From positions 1 through 64,000 of the forward strand of contig CAYIZP010000012.1 of assembly GCA_964367905.1 (NCBI GenBank): a stretch of DNA of 64,000 nt, written 5' to 3'. The translations under genes were made by a program, and so were the position numbers. Source of the stretch: CAUPWF01 sp964367905. Lineage in GTDB: Bacteria > Bacillota > Clostridia > Lachnospirales > Lachnospiraceae. The notes beneath the pieces were generated by a model that was not told the origin of the DNA, did no database searches, and worked only from the letters and a program-made list of their open reading frames with translations. Numbering within the stretch: the stretch's first letter is position 1; each line of letters begins with the position of its first letter. Below are positions 26,453 through 35,354 of this stretch, one piece after another.

Positions 26453-28633
26453 TTAGAAAAGCATATGCTCTACATAAGATGCCTGAAATTTCAGATTCAT
26501 AGCCAAATCTACTTCTTCTGCGACTTCTACTATCTTTTCTAAAGTTTTATCCCCTTCTTCATCTAGCAAATATTTTATCGCTCCACCCAATGAAGTATTT
26601 CCAACTGGTTTTATCTTCTCTAGAATCTCTTCTGCGAACATCCCTAAAGCGACAGCCTTTTCCCTATTAATTTTATAGCCAAATCCGCCTGCCAGATATA
26701 CTGTTTCCACCTCCGTATAGGAAATGCCTGCCGTTTCCATTAACGTTTCCACTCCTGCTCGAATAGCTGCCTTGGCGAGTTGTATTTCACGGATGTCTTT
26801 CTGGGTAAGGACAATCACTTCTCCACTGGATGTCTTCGCTAATGGATATCCATCGTCAAAATATTCATCATCAAGTAAGCCCGTTTCGTCCACAAGCTCT
26901 TCTCTCAAAAGTTCTGCAATTGTTTCTAAGACTCCTGTACCACAGATCCCTTCTGGATTTCCATCACCAATAACCTCAAGACCAACTTGTCCCGATTCTA
27001 TCGCCACGTCGCTGATCGCACCTTGCACACCTGCCATCCCCCATGTAATATTGCCCCCTTCAAAAGCTGGTCCCATAGCGGTGGATGTGACAAAGATTTT
27101 TTCACAGTTTCCAAGCACCATTTCTCCGTTCGTTCCCAAGTCCACCAATAGAGAATATGACCTCCCCTCCAGAATCTCACAATCATAGGTACCCGAAACA
27201 ATATCAGCCCCCACATAAGTTGATACCCCTGGCAACATGGTGACTTTTACCCTCCACTCATCTTCACCTTGGAACACTTCATTGAATTCCAGTGTCATTT
27301 GGCGAATGTCAACAGGGGTAAACGGTGCAACACCTAATGTTTCACAGGAAAATCCCAACAGTAAATGTAGCATTGTTGTATTCCCCGCGATTACAATTGA
27401 TTTGATATCGTTATGTAGCTCACCAGCTCTCCCCCCTCTATCTTCTACTTTCTCTAACCCAAGACTCTTCATGCCCTCTAGCAGATCTTCACAGATTATC
27501 GCCCGTAACTCATCGCCTTTTCCATCGTTTGACGCTTGGATACGACTAATGACATCTCCCCCATATGCCCGTTGTCGATTCACTGTGGTATAGGTGTCGA
27601 CGATTCCTCCTGATTTCAGATCAACCAAAGCCATCGCAATGGTGGTTGTTCCTAAGTCAATGGCAATTCCATATTCGCCAGAGTTCTTCCCACCTTGGGT
27701 GCTCTGTTCTTCAGGGAGAATGCCTACTGCTTCAATCCCACTCTCATGATGTTTCTGCACGATATGCACGTCGCAGTCTCTTGTCACTATTCGCTTACAT
27801 GCCAATGACACCTCCGCTTCATTGTCCACTCTCACTTGACATTTTCCACAGTTCCCATTGCCCCCACATGGTGCTGGAATATAGATTCCACCACGAATCA
27901 GTGATTCTAATATGGTTTCACCTTCTGCATTTGCCATCGTTCCAAGCAATACATCATCCTTACTATATATACGCAACTCCACATCATAGACTTTTCGAAG
28001 CTTACAAGTTGTGTTGGGACAAGTTCTACAATTGTGGTCTAAGTTGAATGTTTCTACTTCTTTGCTGAGACGTAGTACCTGGCAAGTGGATTTTACTGGC
28101 TCTAGCATGTAACCTACCGTAATATCCATGCCAAGATATTCGGATGCCTTACATTTTGCAAATGCAATCTGCTGAAACTCCATAGGAATATCGACAGGCG
28201 CCTCCATGCGGCGGTCAATCCCCATACCGATTTCTGAACATAGGGATTTTATGTATGCACGAAATTCTTTTTCCATAGAAAAAAGGCATGTGTCTGCAAG
28301 GGCATCCGCCAACATTCCTTTGAGGTAGTCTCCCTCATCAAAATATCCACGGCTAAACTCGCTAGCTTCCCTCCCTATCGTAAGAATAGCACAGAGCACC
28401 TTGTCATCTAAAGATAAGATGCCGTCTACCACTGCTGTTTCTTCTATATTAGAGAATGCCACGATTGCCTCTGCTTTCACAAGCCCAAGTATCACTGGTT
28501 CTAATTCCATTAACTCTTCTAAAGTGTCTTCGTAAACAGTGCTCTCTGGATAACAATCAATTAAATCCATTACTTGTTTTCGATCTATCTCAATGTGAAA
28601 CTCATCAAATACCCTAATCTCGCCCTGTTTCAT
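26453..28633 (-). CDS. RACo-type corrinoid activation protein (2Fe-2S plus ASKHA ATPase) with extended N-terminus
   Basis: A 726-residue protein. Residues about 1-200 resemble the activation-domain-like N-terminus associated with B12-dependent methyltransferases. A cysteine triad follows (NCRTCPNTTC, Cys202, 205, 210). Residues about 215-300 are a plant-type 2Fe-2S ferredoxin domain with Cys256, 262, 265 and 279. From about 320 there is an ASKHA ATPase core (IAIDLGTTTIAMAL, DLGTNGEMVLG, AGGFG), the DUF4445 region. RACo proteins reduce the inactive cob(II)amide of corrinoid proteins back to cob(I)amide using ATP. It is directly downstream of the corrinoid protein gene on the same strand, which is its expected client. 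Confidence 0.88.
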   Translation of the reverse strand: MKQGEIRVFDEFHIEIDRKQVMDLIDCYPESTVYEDTLEELMELEPVILGLVKAEAIVAFSNIEETAVVDGILSLDDKVLCAILTIGREASEFSRGYFDEGDYLKGMLADALADTCLFSMEKEFRAYIKSLCSEIGMGIDRRMEAPVDIPMEFQQIAFAKCKASEYLGMDITVGYMLEPVKSTCQVLRLSKEVETFNLDHNCRTCPNTTCKLRKVYDVELRIYSKDDVLLGTMANAEGETILESLIRGGIYIPAPCGGNGNCGKCQVRVDNEAEVSLACKRIVTRDCDVHIVQKHHESGIEAVGILPEEQSTQGGKNSGEYGIAIDLGTTTIAMALVDLKSGGIVDTYTTVNRQRAYGGDVISRIQASNDGKGDELRAIICEDLLEGMKSLGLEKVEDRGGRAGELHNDIKSIVIAGNTTMLHLLLGFSCETLGVAPFTPVDIRQMTLEFNEVFQGEDEWRVKVTMLPGVSTYVGADIVSGTYDCEILEGRSYSLLVDLGTNGEMVLGNCEKIFVTSTAMGPAFEGGNITWGMAGVQGAISDVAIESGQVGLEVIGDGNPEGICGTGVLETIAELLREELVDETGLLDDEYFDDGYPLAKTSSGEVIVLTQKDIREIQLAKAAIRAGVETLMETAGISYTEVETVYLAGGFGYKINREKAVALGMFAEEILEKIKPVGNTSLGGAIKYLLDEEGDKTLEKIVEVAEEVDLAMNLKFQASYVEHMLF

Positions 28634-28680
28634 AAATCCACCCCTATTTTTATATACTTCTAATCACCTTTTCGTCTAGT

Positions 28681-29316
28681 TTATCCTAGAACCGCTGCCC
28701 TTGCAACCTCTCCACAAGTCGCTGCATCTGGTGTATAATAATTCGCTCCGATTTGATCTGCGAAGTTTTGATTCACAGGTGCACCACCAATCATAACGAT
28801 GTACTTACCTCTAATCCCTTTTTCTTGCAAATCATCGATGACAGTCTTCATAAATGGCATGGTGGTCGTCAATAATGCTGACATGCAGATTACATCCGCC
28901 TCCACCTCTTCTGCTGCGGTAATGAACTTCTCTGAATCCACGTCAACTCCAACATCGATCACTTCGAATCCAGCACCCTTCAACATGATAGCCACTAGGT
29001 TTTTACCGATATCATGCAAGTCCCCTTTTACAGTTCCGATTACAACCTTTCCAACTGGCTCATTCCCAACCTCTACTAATTTCGGTTCTAAAATGCTTAG
29101 GCCCGCATTCATTGCACGCGCTGCAACCAACACCTCTGGTACAAACACTTCATTATTTTTGAATTTCTCCCCGATAATCATCATCCCACTTAGCAAACCA
29201 TCATCTAGAATTTCTTTTGGTGCTATTCCCTCTTCCAATGCTTGCTGTACGAGTAACTTCACATTTTTTGCACGTCCTTTTTGTAGTAATTCCGACATTT
29301 CATTAATTATTGACAT
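28681..29316 (-). CDS. Corrinoid (B12-binding) methyltransferase protein, MtaC/MtbC-like
   Basis: Start at 29316 with AAAGGAG upstream; a longer frame to 29373 has no ribosome site. The 211-residue protein has an N-terminal helical cap (residues 1-85) and a Rossmann B12 domain with the base-off motif DLHDIG (His101 is the lower cobalt ligand). GxxxNQNF-like and GAxxY segments near the C-terminus close the domain. It carries the methyl group on cobalt between two methyltransferases. The only B12 domain in the locus. Neighbours are a RACo activator behind it and two UroD-family proteins across the regulator gene. Confidence 0.93.
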   Translation of the reverse strand: MSIINEMSELLQKGRAKNVKLLVQQALEEGIAPKEILDDGLLSGMMIIGEKFKNNEVFVPEVLVAARAMNAGLSILEPKLVEVGNEPVGKVVIGTVKGDLHDIGKNLVAIMLKGAGFEVIDVGVDVDSEKFITAAEEVEADVICMSALLTTTMPFMKTVIDDLQEKGIRGKYIVMIGGAPVNQNFADQIGANYYTPDAATCGEVARAAVLG

Positions 29317-29367
29317 AAATTTCTCCTTTGCTCTTCGATCACATATATTTTTATTAATTATATCATT

Positions 29368-29381
29368 TTTCAATATTGAAA
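29368..29381. promoter_or_regulatory. Palindrome in the divergent corrinoid/PocR promoter region
   Basis: TTTCAATATTGAAA is a perfect 14-bp palindrome, followed on the minus strand by a TATAAT-like element upstream of the corrinoid gene. A possible operator for the divergently encoded regulator. No cobalamin riboswitch core was recognised here. Confidence 0.4.
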
Positions 29382-29490
29382 TTATAAATTATTTTGGATT
29401 TTTAGTAGTTTTTCTAGAATTTTTGTGTTATAAATAAACGAAAGGAACTGCATTAAATAAGTAGCGCAAACAATAGAAGGGACGATACAC

Positions 29491-30741
29491 ATGGAGCCAT
29501 ATATTTACACAATAATCGAAGAAGAAAAATTAAGAGAGATGCTGGTAGCCTTCCAAGTCTGCACCAACCTCCCTGTTCAAATCATCGACGAAAAAGGAAA
29601 CACCCTTCTCTCTCATGGACAATCGGTGGAATTCTGCAAAGAATTTCGCAAGCATCTTCCGCCCTCCGAATCTTGTAAGATTATCCACGACAAGGCCAGT
29701 CGTCATGCCATGGCTCTAGGGGAAACCTATATCTTTTCCTGTCATGCCAATTTGAACCACATCGTGTTTCCACTGATTAATAAAAATGCATTATTTGGCT
29801 CTGTATTAGTGGGACCATTTTTAATGGATGAACCAGATTCTCTATTAATCTTAGATATTGCGAATCATTATTCCATCCCAACCTCCTCCTTATTGGAATT
29901 GTATGATACATCCAATCAATTAACTGTAGTCCCACCAAGTACGGTGACTCAGATTAGTCGATTGCTTTACTACTTATTATCGAATCTGGTACACGACAGC
30001 CGTGACCAATTTATCGCAAATCAACATAAGCTACTACAACAATCCAAAATCAACGAATCTATACAGATGTATAAAACAAGCGGACAGATAGCTCCTGTAT
30101 TCTATCCATTTGAAAAGGAACGCGAACTAATTGCCAAGGTGAAATCAGGGGACGCCAAGGAGGCAAAAGGAATCCTCAACGATCTCTTAGGCTATGTTCT
30201 GTTTTCCGAAGGCAGTAGCTTAGACACTGTGAAGACACGCTCCATCGAACTATCCTCTCTACTATCTAGGGCTTCTATCGAAGGTGGCGCGCCGACAGAT
30301 AAGATTTTGATCTTGAATAATGACTTCTTAAAGTCCATGATGAACATCAATACATTAGACGACCTCTGTATGAAATTACAGGAATGTGTAGAAACCTTCA
30401 CCGAGAGTATGTTTGTACACACCCACTCCTCGAATAATGATGTCATTCAAAAAGCGGCTCAGTATATTGCCAAGAATTTTGCCTCTACCATTACATTGGA
30501 AGCGGTTGCAAACTACGTGCACTTGAATCCATCTTATTTTTCTACCTTATTCAAACAAGCAACCGGTTCCTCCTTCAAAGAACACCTTACCATGGTGCGC
30601 ATTGAAGAGAGCAAACGATTGCTTGCAAATACAGATTATGCAATTATCGACATTGCTACTGCTACTGGTTTTGAGGATCAAAGTTATTTCTCTAAAGTCT
30701 TCAAGAAATATACTGGGCTCACCCCTAAACAATATCGATAA
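29491..30741 (+). CDS. AraC-family regulator with PocR sensor domain
   Basis: A 416-residue protein. Residues about 5-165 are a PocR domain: VAFQVCTNLPVQIIDEKG, the cysteines in SCKIIH and FSCHANL and VGPFLMDEP fit. PocR was predicted to sense small hydrocarbon derivatives, as in the propanediol regulator. Residues about 315-416 are an AraC double helix-turn-helix, ending DQSYFSKVFKKYTGLTPKQYR. It is divergent from the corrinoid and activase genes and convergent with the UroD genes, so it sits in the centre of the locus it probably controls. The inducer is expected to be the methylated growth substrate; unknown. Confidence 0.9.
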   Translation: MEPYIYTIIEEEKLREMLVAFQVCTNLPVQIIDEKGNTLLSHGQSVEFCKEFRKHLPPSESCKIIHDKASRHAMALGETYIFSCHANLNHIVFPLINKNALFGSVLVGPFLMDEPDSLLILDIANHYSIPTSSLLELYDTSNQLTVVPPSTVTQISRLLYYLLSNLVHDSRDQFIANQHKLLQQSKINESIQMYKTSGQIAPVFYPFEKERELIAKVKSGDAKEAKGILNDLLGYVLFSEGSSLDTVKTRSIELSSLLSRASIEGGAPTDKILILNNDFLKSMMNINTLDDLCMKLQECVETFTESMFVHTHSSNNDVIQKAAQYIAKNFASTITLEAVANYVHLNPSYFSTLFKQATGSSFKEHLTMVRIEESKRLLANTDYAIIDIATATGFEDQSYFSKVFKKYTGLTPKQYR

Positions 30742-30759
30742 TCTCTTTTTCATACATCA

Positions 30760-32112
30760 TTATTTCTTCTTGCTTACTGCCGCTTGGAAACAAGCGGTTA
30801 GTTCTGCTGCATCTGGTAGAATGCTACTATACTTCACTTCTCCATCTACACAGATGGTTGGCACTTGTGTCGCACCCAATTTCATCATACACACAACACC
30901 TTCTTTTTCTTTGATCTTGTGCTCGATGATAATCACATCGTCTTTCACTGGCTCTGCCGCCACACAAACCGCTTCCATATTGTATTGGCAAGCTGCACAA
31001 GACTCAGAATCTAAGGTAATACAATCGATGATGACCTTATCCGAATCTGCATAGTTTGGCAATTCATACTCCACACCTTCCATTACATCTCCGCCTTCGA
31101 AGATGTCCTTGATATCTCCATGTACCGTCTTCGTTACTGCAAGCACATTATCCACTGGTGTTGCATATGGCATGTCGCATCCTGGTGCGAGGATGAATCC
31201 CTTGCGTCCCCCGATTTGCATACAAGCCTGTGCATCTTGCATATTGTCATATGGCGTTCCGAATAACATGGTCAATGTTAACTTAATATTACCACCAACT
31301 GATACATTGTACTTCTTCGCTGTGTCTACAACATATTGCAGATCACAGTTCTCATCCACGGATAGATTATCGCAATTTGTCTGGCACATTCCTTCAATAT
31401 TTCTCGTAGCATCACCGCAAACAAAGAGTGAACCCAATTTTCCTCTAGAATGTATGTAGTCGAACACTTCCTTGCAATAAGGCGCCACGAAATCTTCGAA
31501 ATTACTTGGAGAAATCTGAGATGTCATCGGGTCAACCAATGCCACAATATCAACCCCTGCGTCGATGTACATCTTCGCTGTTTGGATTGCTACCTTTTGA
31601 CAGAACTCCATCACTTCTTCCACATCTTCTGGCTCATCAATCATATCATAGAAGATATCTGTCCCTTTTAGATGTAGTGCCAAGGTAAATGGTCCTGTAA
31701 TCAGTCCATACACCGCCATCTTATCACCCAATTCTTCTACAATTCTTCGCGTTGCAGAAAGTGCGATTGGAAAACGTCCATCCTCCTCTGTTGGGATCTT
31801 CAAGTCTTCTAACTTGGCTCCATCTTCTAGAACATGTGTCGAAACCGCTGGCGGATTCTCCTTCGCATATGTAAGGCCACACCCCATCGCTTCTGCCTCT
31901 AATTGTAAGTCGAACATGGTAGGCAGTCCATCTGGCTTGTAGCGTTCAAATGATTTCTTCACACCTTCTACGATTAGGTCTTCACTCTTAAAATAACTTT
32001 CGCAATCTACACCTAACAAACTAGCAGCATGGCATCCCACAAATGGAACCCATGGAATTCTATCCACATCCTTGCACTGCATTGCATCTAATACTAATTG
32101 TTTACTATTCAT
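30760..32112 (-). CDS. UroD-family methyltransferase-like protein with C-terminal thioredoxin-like domain
   Basis: Start at 32112, with GGAGGAAAGTG upstream; seven extra residues are possible but unsupported. Residues about 1-340 are a uroporphyrinogen decarboxylase/MtaA-type barrel (IPWVPFVGCHAASLLG, LITGPFTLALHLKG, LVDPMTSQISP). Beyond it the last 100 residues look like a thioredoxin fold: a beta strand IIDCITL, SCAACQ (CxxC at 372-375), then TQVPTICVDGEVKYS with a cis-proline near 418. UroD-family enzymes in corrinoid systems move methyl groups using a zinc site. The redox tail could keep zinc-ligand thiols or the partner reduced. First of these two methyltransferase-like genes is upstream at 33079. 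Confidence 0.85.
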   Translation of the reverse strand: MNSKQLVLDAMQCKDVDRIPWVPFVGCHAASLLGVDCESYFKSEDLIVEGVKKSFERYKPDGLPTMFDLQLEAEAMGCGLTYAKENPPAVSTHVLEDGAKLEDLKIPTEEDGRFPIALSATRRIVEELGDKMAVYGLITGPFTLALHLKGTDIFYDMIDEPEDVEEVMEFCQKVAIQTAKMYIDAGVDIVALVDPMTSQISPSNFEDFVAPYCKEVFDYIHSRGKLGSLFVCGDATRNIEGMCQTNCDNLSVDENCDLQYVVDTAKKYNVSVGGNIKLTLTMLFGTPYDNMQDAQACMQIGGRKGFILAPGCDMPYATPVDNVLAVTKTVHGDIKDIFEGGDVMEGVEYELPNYADSDKVIIDCITLDSESCAACQYNMEAVCVAAEPVKDDVIIIEHKIKEKEGVVCMMKLGATQVPTICVDGEVKYSSILPDAAELTACFQAAVSKKK

Positions 32113-32125
32113 CACTTTCCTCCGA

Positions 32126-33067
32126 TTATTCATATATAGTCAGTGGCTGCTGGAAGTATTGACCCCAGATCTCAACCAACCATTCCCTGTATTCCTTCTC
32201 ATCCTTTCCAATCGTCACGAACTTCGTCTTCGTCAACTTCTGCTTCTTCAGTAGCTCCGCTTCCTTCATTTCAATATGTGATTCCACCACATCCACCTTC
32301 TGCCATCCCTCTGCGGTAAGCACGAATCCTTTCGCCCTGTACAAACGTCCGCAGATTTCTTTCAGGAAATTCTGAAAAGCCTCAGTTTCCACCACTTCAT
32401 CGCATTCCAAGGAATAAGATACAAATTTGTTATAACACTTATTTGTTGTCTCACCATCATATCCATTATCTAGTAAATCTTGCTCTAATGCCTCAAATGG
32501 CACCTTCGCATACATCGTCTCATAGACCTTAGCACATGGATTCAGCTCCAATACCTTCTGCCTACAACCATCCACCAACTCTTGATTCACCATATCTACC
32601 TTATTTAATACGAAGAAGTTACTACTGAGCACTTGATTCTTGATCGATGGTAACACTTCCACATGGTTCAAAAATGTCATGGCATCCAAGACACAGATTG
32701 CACCCTTGTATTCATAGCTTCGTCCACCAACTTCTATCCCTTGTTTCAGGAGCTTATGAATATTAGACGGATCCGCCATCCCAGAATTCTCTATGATCAG
32801 CACATCAATGTCACTGGTTGAAAACGCTCTCAATACAGAGATAAAATCCCCCTGCTTACAATAGCAGTAAATAGAACCATTGGTAATCTCCGTCATCTGG
32901 ATTCCATTTTGCTCAACCAACATTCCATCGATACTGACAGTCCCCAGTTCATTGACCAAAATCCCTAGCTTCTTATCCGAAAAATTTTTCAAAAACTCAG
33001 TCATAAAAGTAGTTTTTCCCGATCCAAGAAACCCTGAAATCACATATATTTCAATTTCATTTCTCAT
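32126..33067 (-). CDS. CobW/COG0523-family GTPase
   Basis: A 313-residue G3E GTPase. Walker A is GFLGSGKTT (residues 12-20); the metal-binding region usually written CXCC reads SIYCYCKQGDF near residue 67; NKVD is the guanine-specificity motif. COG0523 proteins deliver metals, most often zinc or cobalt, to client enzymes. It lies between the two UroD-family genes and its stop overlaps the spacer to the second by a few bases, so it may load zinc into them or serve the corrinoid protein. Which metal cannot be told. Confidence 0.85.
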   Translation of the reverse strand: MRNEIEIYVISGFLGSGKTTFMTEFLKNFSDKKLGILVNELGTVSIDGMLVEQNGIQMTEITNGSIYCYCKQGDFISVLRAFSTSDIDVLIIENSGMADPSNIHKLLKQGIEVGGRSYEYKGAICVLDAMTFLNHVEVLPSIKNQVLSSNFFVLNKVDMVNQELVDGCRQKVLELNPCAKVYETMYAKVPFEALEQDLLDNGYDGETTNKCYNKFVSYSLECDEVVETEAFQNFLKEICGRLYRAKGFVLTAEGWQKVDVVESHIEMKEAELLKKQKLTKTKFVTIGKDEKEYREWLVEIWGQYFQQPLTIYE

Positions 33068-33078
33068 AGAGTCACCGA

Positions 33079-34113
33079 TTATTTCTGAAATAAATATTTG
33101 TCTTGATTCTGGAACACCTCTACCATTGCAAGAATATTCTCTGCTGGAACATCGAATGCAAGTGCATGTGTTGGCGCCACAATATATCCACCGTCTTTTC
33201 CTATTTCCTCATACATCTTCACCACTTCCGCCTTCACCTCTTCTGGTGTCACAAATGGTAGACATTGTTGAGTCGAAATTCCACCCCAGAAGCTAAGTCT
33301 GTCTCCATACTTTTCTTTCATTTCTTTTACATCATATACTTCAGGTTGGAATGTCTGGTAAACATCTAGTCCGATTTCAATTAAGTCTTCCATTAATTCA
33401 GAACAATCTCCACACGAATGCTGCATTACATAAAGACCTTTTTCCTTCACCTTCGCATATAGACGTGCCATCTGCGGCTTAATGTAATGTCTCCAATGCT
33501 CAAGTCCCATGATCAAGCCCTTTTGTTGTCCCCAGTCATCTCCAAAATAAATTCCATCGAAATCATACTCCAATGCAATATCAAGTAAGTGACAGTAGTA
33601 ATCCCCAATCTTCTCGAAGAACTCCTCCGTCTCCTCTGGACAGATAATCATATCGCATAAAATATTCTCCATCCCACACATCGCCCAAGCTCTCTCGAAC
33701 ATCAAGAATCCAAATCCATACATAATGAATCTATCATCCTTCACTTTATCCTTGGTAAGTTCTTCACATTCCTTACGAAGTCTCGCCTCATCCGGAATTG
33801 GGAACTCGTACTCCGAATCCTCTAAGTCTTCAATCAAATCTTCCTCTGGTAGTCCGATATCTTTATCCGCTCCATTTCGATTCCATACAACACCAAATTC
33901 ATCTCTATAATATCCCGGCTTATCCTCCAACTCTGTCGGCCATCCCCAGTATTGCTTATAATGTAAATACTCCCCCAACTTATACTCAATGTCAGGATCC
34001 CCTGTGTGTGCAATCAGGTTCTCTAACGCCTGCTCTGTAAAGTCCATATGATATGGCACTGGATTTGTTTCCTTGTGGTTCAATGCTTGAATTACAATCT
34101 CTCTTCTAGTCAT
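33079..34113 (-). CDS. UroD-family methyltransferase-like protein (MtaA/CmuA-type)
   Basis: Start at 34113 with AAAGGAG 9 bases upstream (MTRREIVIQALNHKETNPVPYHMD). The 344-residue barrel has YFGDDWGQQKGL in the middle and MQHSCGDCSELM near residue 240, giving the His/Cys zinc ligands of the MtaA group. In known systems such proteins move methyl from the corrinoid protein to coenzyme M or tetrahydrofolate, or demethylate the substrate. With the CobW gene 11 bp after it and the second UroD gene next, the three are one operon. Which of the two UroD proteins takes the substrate is unknown. Confidence 0.88.
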   Translation of the reverse strand: MTRREIVIQALNHKETNPVPYHMDFTEQALENLIAHTGDPDIEYKLGEYLHYKQYWGWPTELEDKPGYYRDEFGVVWNRNGADKDIGLPEEDLIEDLEDSEYEFPIPDEARLRKECEELTKDKVKDDRFIMYGFGFLMFERAWAMCGMENILCDMIICPEETEEFFEKIGDYYCHLLDIALEYDFDGIYFGDDWGQQKGLIMGLEHWRHYIKPQMARLYAKVKEKGLYVMQHSCGDCSELMEDLIEIGLDVYQTFQPEVYDVKEMKEKYGDRLSFWGGISTQQCLPFVTPEEVKAEVVKMYEEIGKDGGYIVAPTHALAFDVPAENILAMVEVFQNQDKYLFQK

Positions 34114-34233
34114 GCTTGTTTCTCCTTTTCTACACTTACGTCTTATAACCATTTGACCTTAGTATTATCATAGCCTTTTGCATCAGATGTTTTTTGTATT
34201 TTTTTTATGTTATTTTGTAAATTCATTGGGTAA

Positions 34234-34270
34234 GAAAAAAGAAGCTGAAAATAATTTTTCAACTTCTTTT
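34234..34270 (-). terminator. Intrinsic terminator after the lipoprotein gene
   Basis: AAAAGAAGTTGAAAAA pairs with TTTTCAGCTTCTTTT on the minus strand around a short AT loop, followed by a T-rich tail, 16 bp after the stop of the 34286 gene. Confidence 0.75.
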
Positions 34271-34285
34271 AAATACTATATGCTC

Positions 34286-34825
34286 TTATTTTGTAAATTC
34301 GATATTTCCTTCCGCATCTTCAAGAATCAATTTATCTCCATCAAGTTTAAATTGGTCTTCATCCGCTGTTCCTTTTGCGATATATAGGTAATCACCCTCG
34401 ATAACCCACTCACCTTCTAGAACATCTGTAGCATACATTCCGATTAGCATATCTACTGATTGAGTCACATACTCATCCACTGACATTCCGATCGCTTCTT
34501 CAACACTTGCAGCAGCTTCCTCTTCTGTCATACCCGCTGACTCAATGATTGCTTGCAATTGTGCATCGATGTTATCTGATACAAAAGTTTTCAATGACTC
34601 TACGGTTTCGTCTGTTACAGCCGTTGAACGTGTAAACGCTCCACCTTCTTTGATATCTAAACCAAGATCAAATTCCAGTGTAATCTCTCCCATGTCAGGT
34701 ACTTCTTCTGTCATCTCCAAAGAACCCTTCCACTCACCTAAATACTTTGCTTCGTCGCTTCCGCAACCCACTAGCATTGAAGCCGATAACGCTACAACTG
34801 CTAACATTGATAAAATCTTTTTCAT
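34286..34825 (-). CDS. Small lipoprotein of unknown function
   Basis: A 179-residue protein with a clear lipoprotein signal: MKKILSMLAVVALSASMLVGCG, lipobox LVGC with the acylated Cys21. The mature part is acidic, with a strand-rich start (YLGEWKGSLEM), a helical middle (residues about 75-125) and a strand-rich end (GEWVIEGDYLYIAKG...EDQFKLDGDKLILED). The end resembles the lipocalin-like or DUF-type domains common in Lachnospiraceae lipoproteins. Monocistronic, with its own terminator. Surface-exposed on the outer face of the membrane. No function is offered. Confidence 0.85.
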   Translation of the reverse strand: MKKILSMLAVVALSASMLVGCGSDEAKYLGEWKGSLEMTEEVPDMGEITLEFDLGLDIKEGGAFTRSTAVTDETVESLKTFVSDNIDAQLQAIIESAGMTEEEAAASVEEAIGMSVDEYVTQSVDMLIGMYATDVLEGEWVIEGDYLYIAKGTADEDQFKLDGDKLILEDAEGNIEFTK

Positions 34826-34944
34826 TTTCTTCTCTCCATCTCTTTTCTCTTTGTTTTGTATGCAAATCGCATACTTGACTTACTATACATCTAACTTATA
34901 CAGTTGTCAAGAGATATTCTCCATGTTTCAGCCTTAGCACATTC

Positions 34945-35095
34945 CTATTTTTTATTTTTTTCTTCAAGCAAAATCCCAGTTATGATATCTGAGATTAACT
35001 CATTAAAATCACTTGCTTTTTTATCACTTTTCAGCCTCGTTATCCCAAGCTGTACGAATATTTTTATCTTCGAAATTTTCTATTTCATTTGACAT
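34945..35095 (-). pseudogene. Remnant of a Bro-N/phage antirepressor-like gene
   Basis: AGGAGG at 35104-35109 is followed by an ATG at 35095 and 23 codons (MSNEIENFEDKNIRTAWDNE...) that match the start of Bro-N type proteins (IRTxWD.E). It stops at 35024. The next frame continues as KKASDFNELISDIITGILLE and ends at 34945, as the C-terminus of such a gene might. The whole central part is missing. A decayed gene with an intact ribosome site; not expected to work. Confidence 0.55.
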
Positions 35096-35135
35096 TAAAA
35101 AAACCTCCTCTAGACTTTGTAATAATATCTGTATT

Positions 35136-35354
35136 CTACTTTGTGCACCTATAAAACGTAATTTCATCATTTCCTGGTCTTCCTATTCCTGTATACAGTT
35201 CCACTATGCCGCCTGTCATATATAATATCCAAACATATGCTGACCGTCGATCATTTGGTGCCCCTACCCCTTTTACTGAGAGTGAACGCATAACAGCTAA
35301 ATTTTTCAAGATATACTTTCCATTTACCACAATCCAGTGTTGCACAAAAGTCAC
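35136..35354 (-). CDS. Small hypothetical protein
   Basis: 72 residues from a GTG at 35354 that overlaps the stop of the upstream small frame (GTGA). Strand-rich sequence (HWIVVNGKYILKNL, YVWILYMTGGIVELYTGIG, NDEITFYRC). I do not recognise it. Two readings: a separate small gene translationally coupled to the one before, or the downstream half of one gene broken by a frameshift at the overlap. It lies in an area of gene remnants, which favours the second. Confidence 0.35.
   Translation of the reverse strand: MTFVQHWIVVNGKYILKNLAVMRSLSVKGVGAPNDRRSAYVWILYMTGGIVELYTGIGRPGNDEITFYRCTK

Noticed and set aside
29317..29490. Cobalamin riboswitch before the corrinoid genes
   Set aside because: No B12-box or long structured leader was recognised; the gap is only 174 bp and divergent.
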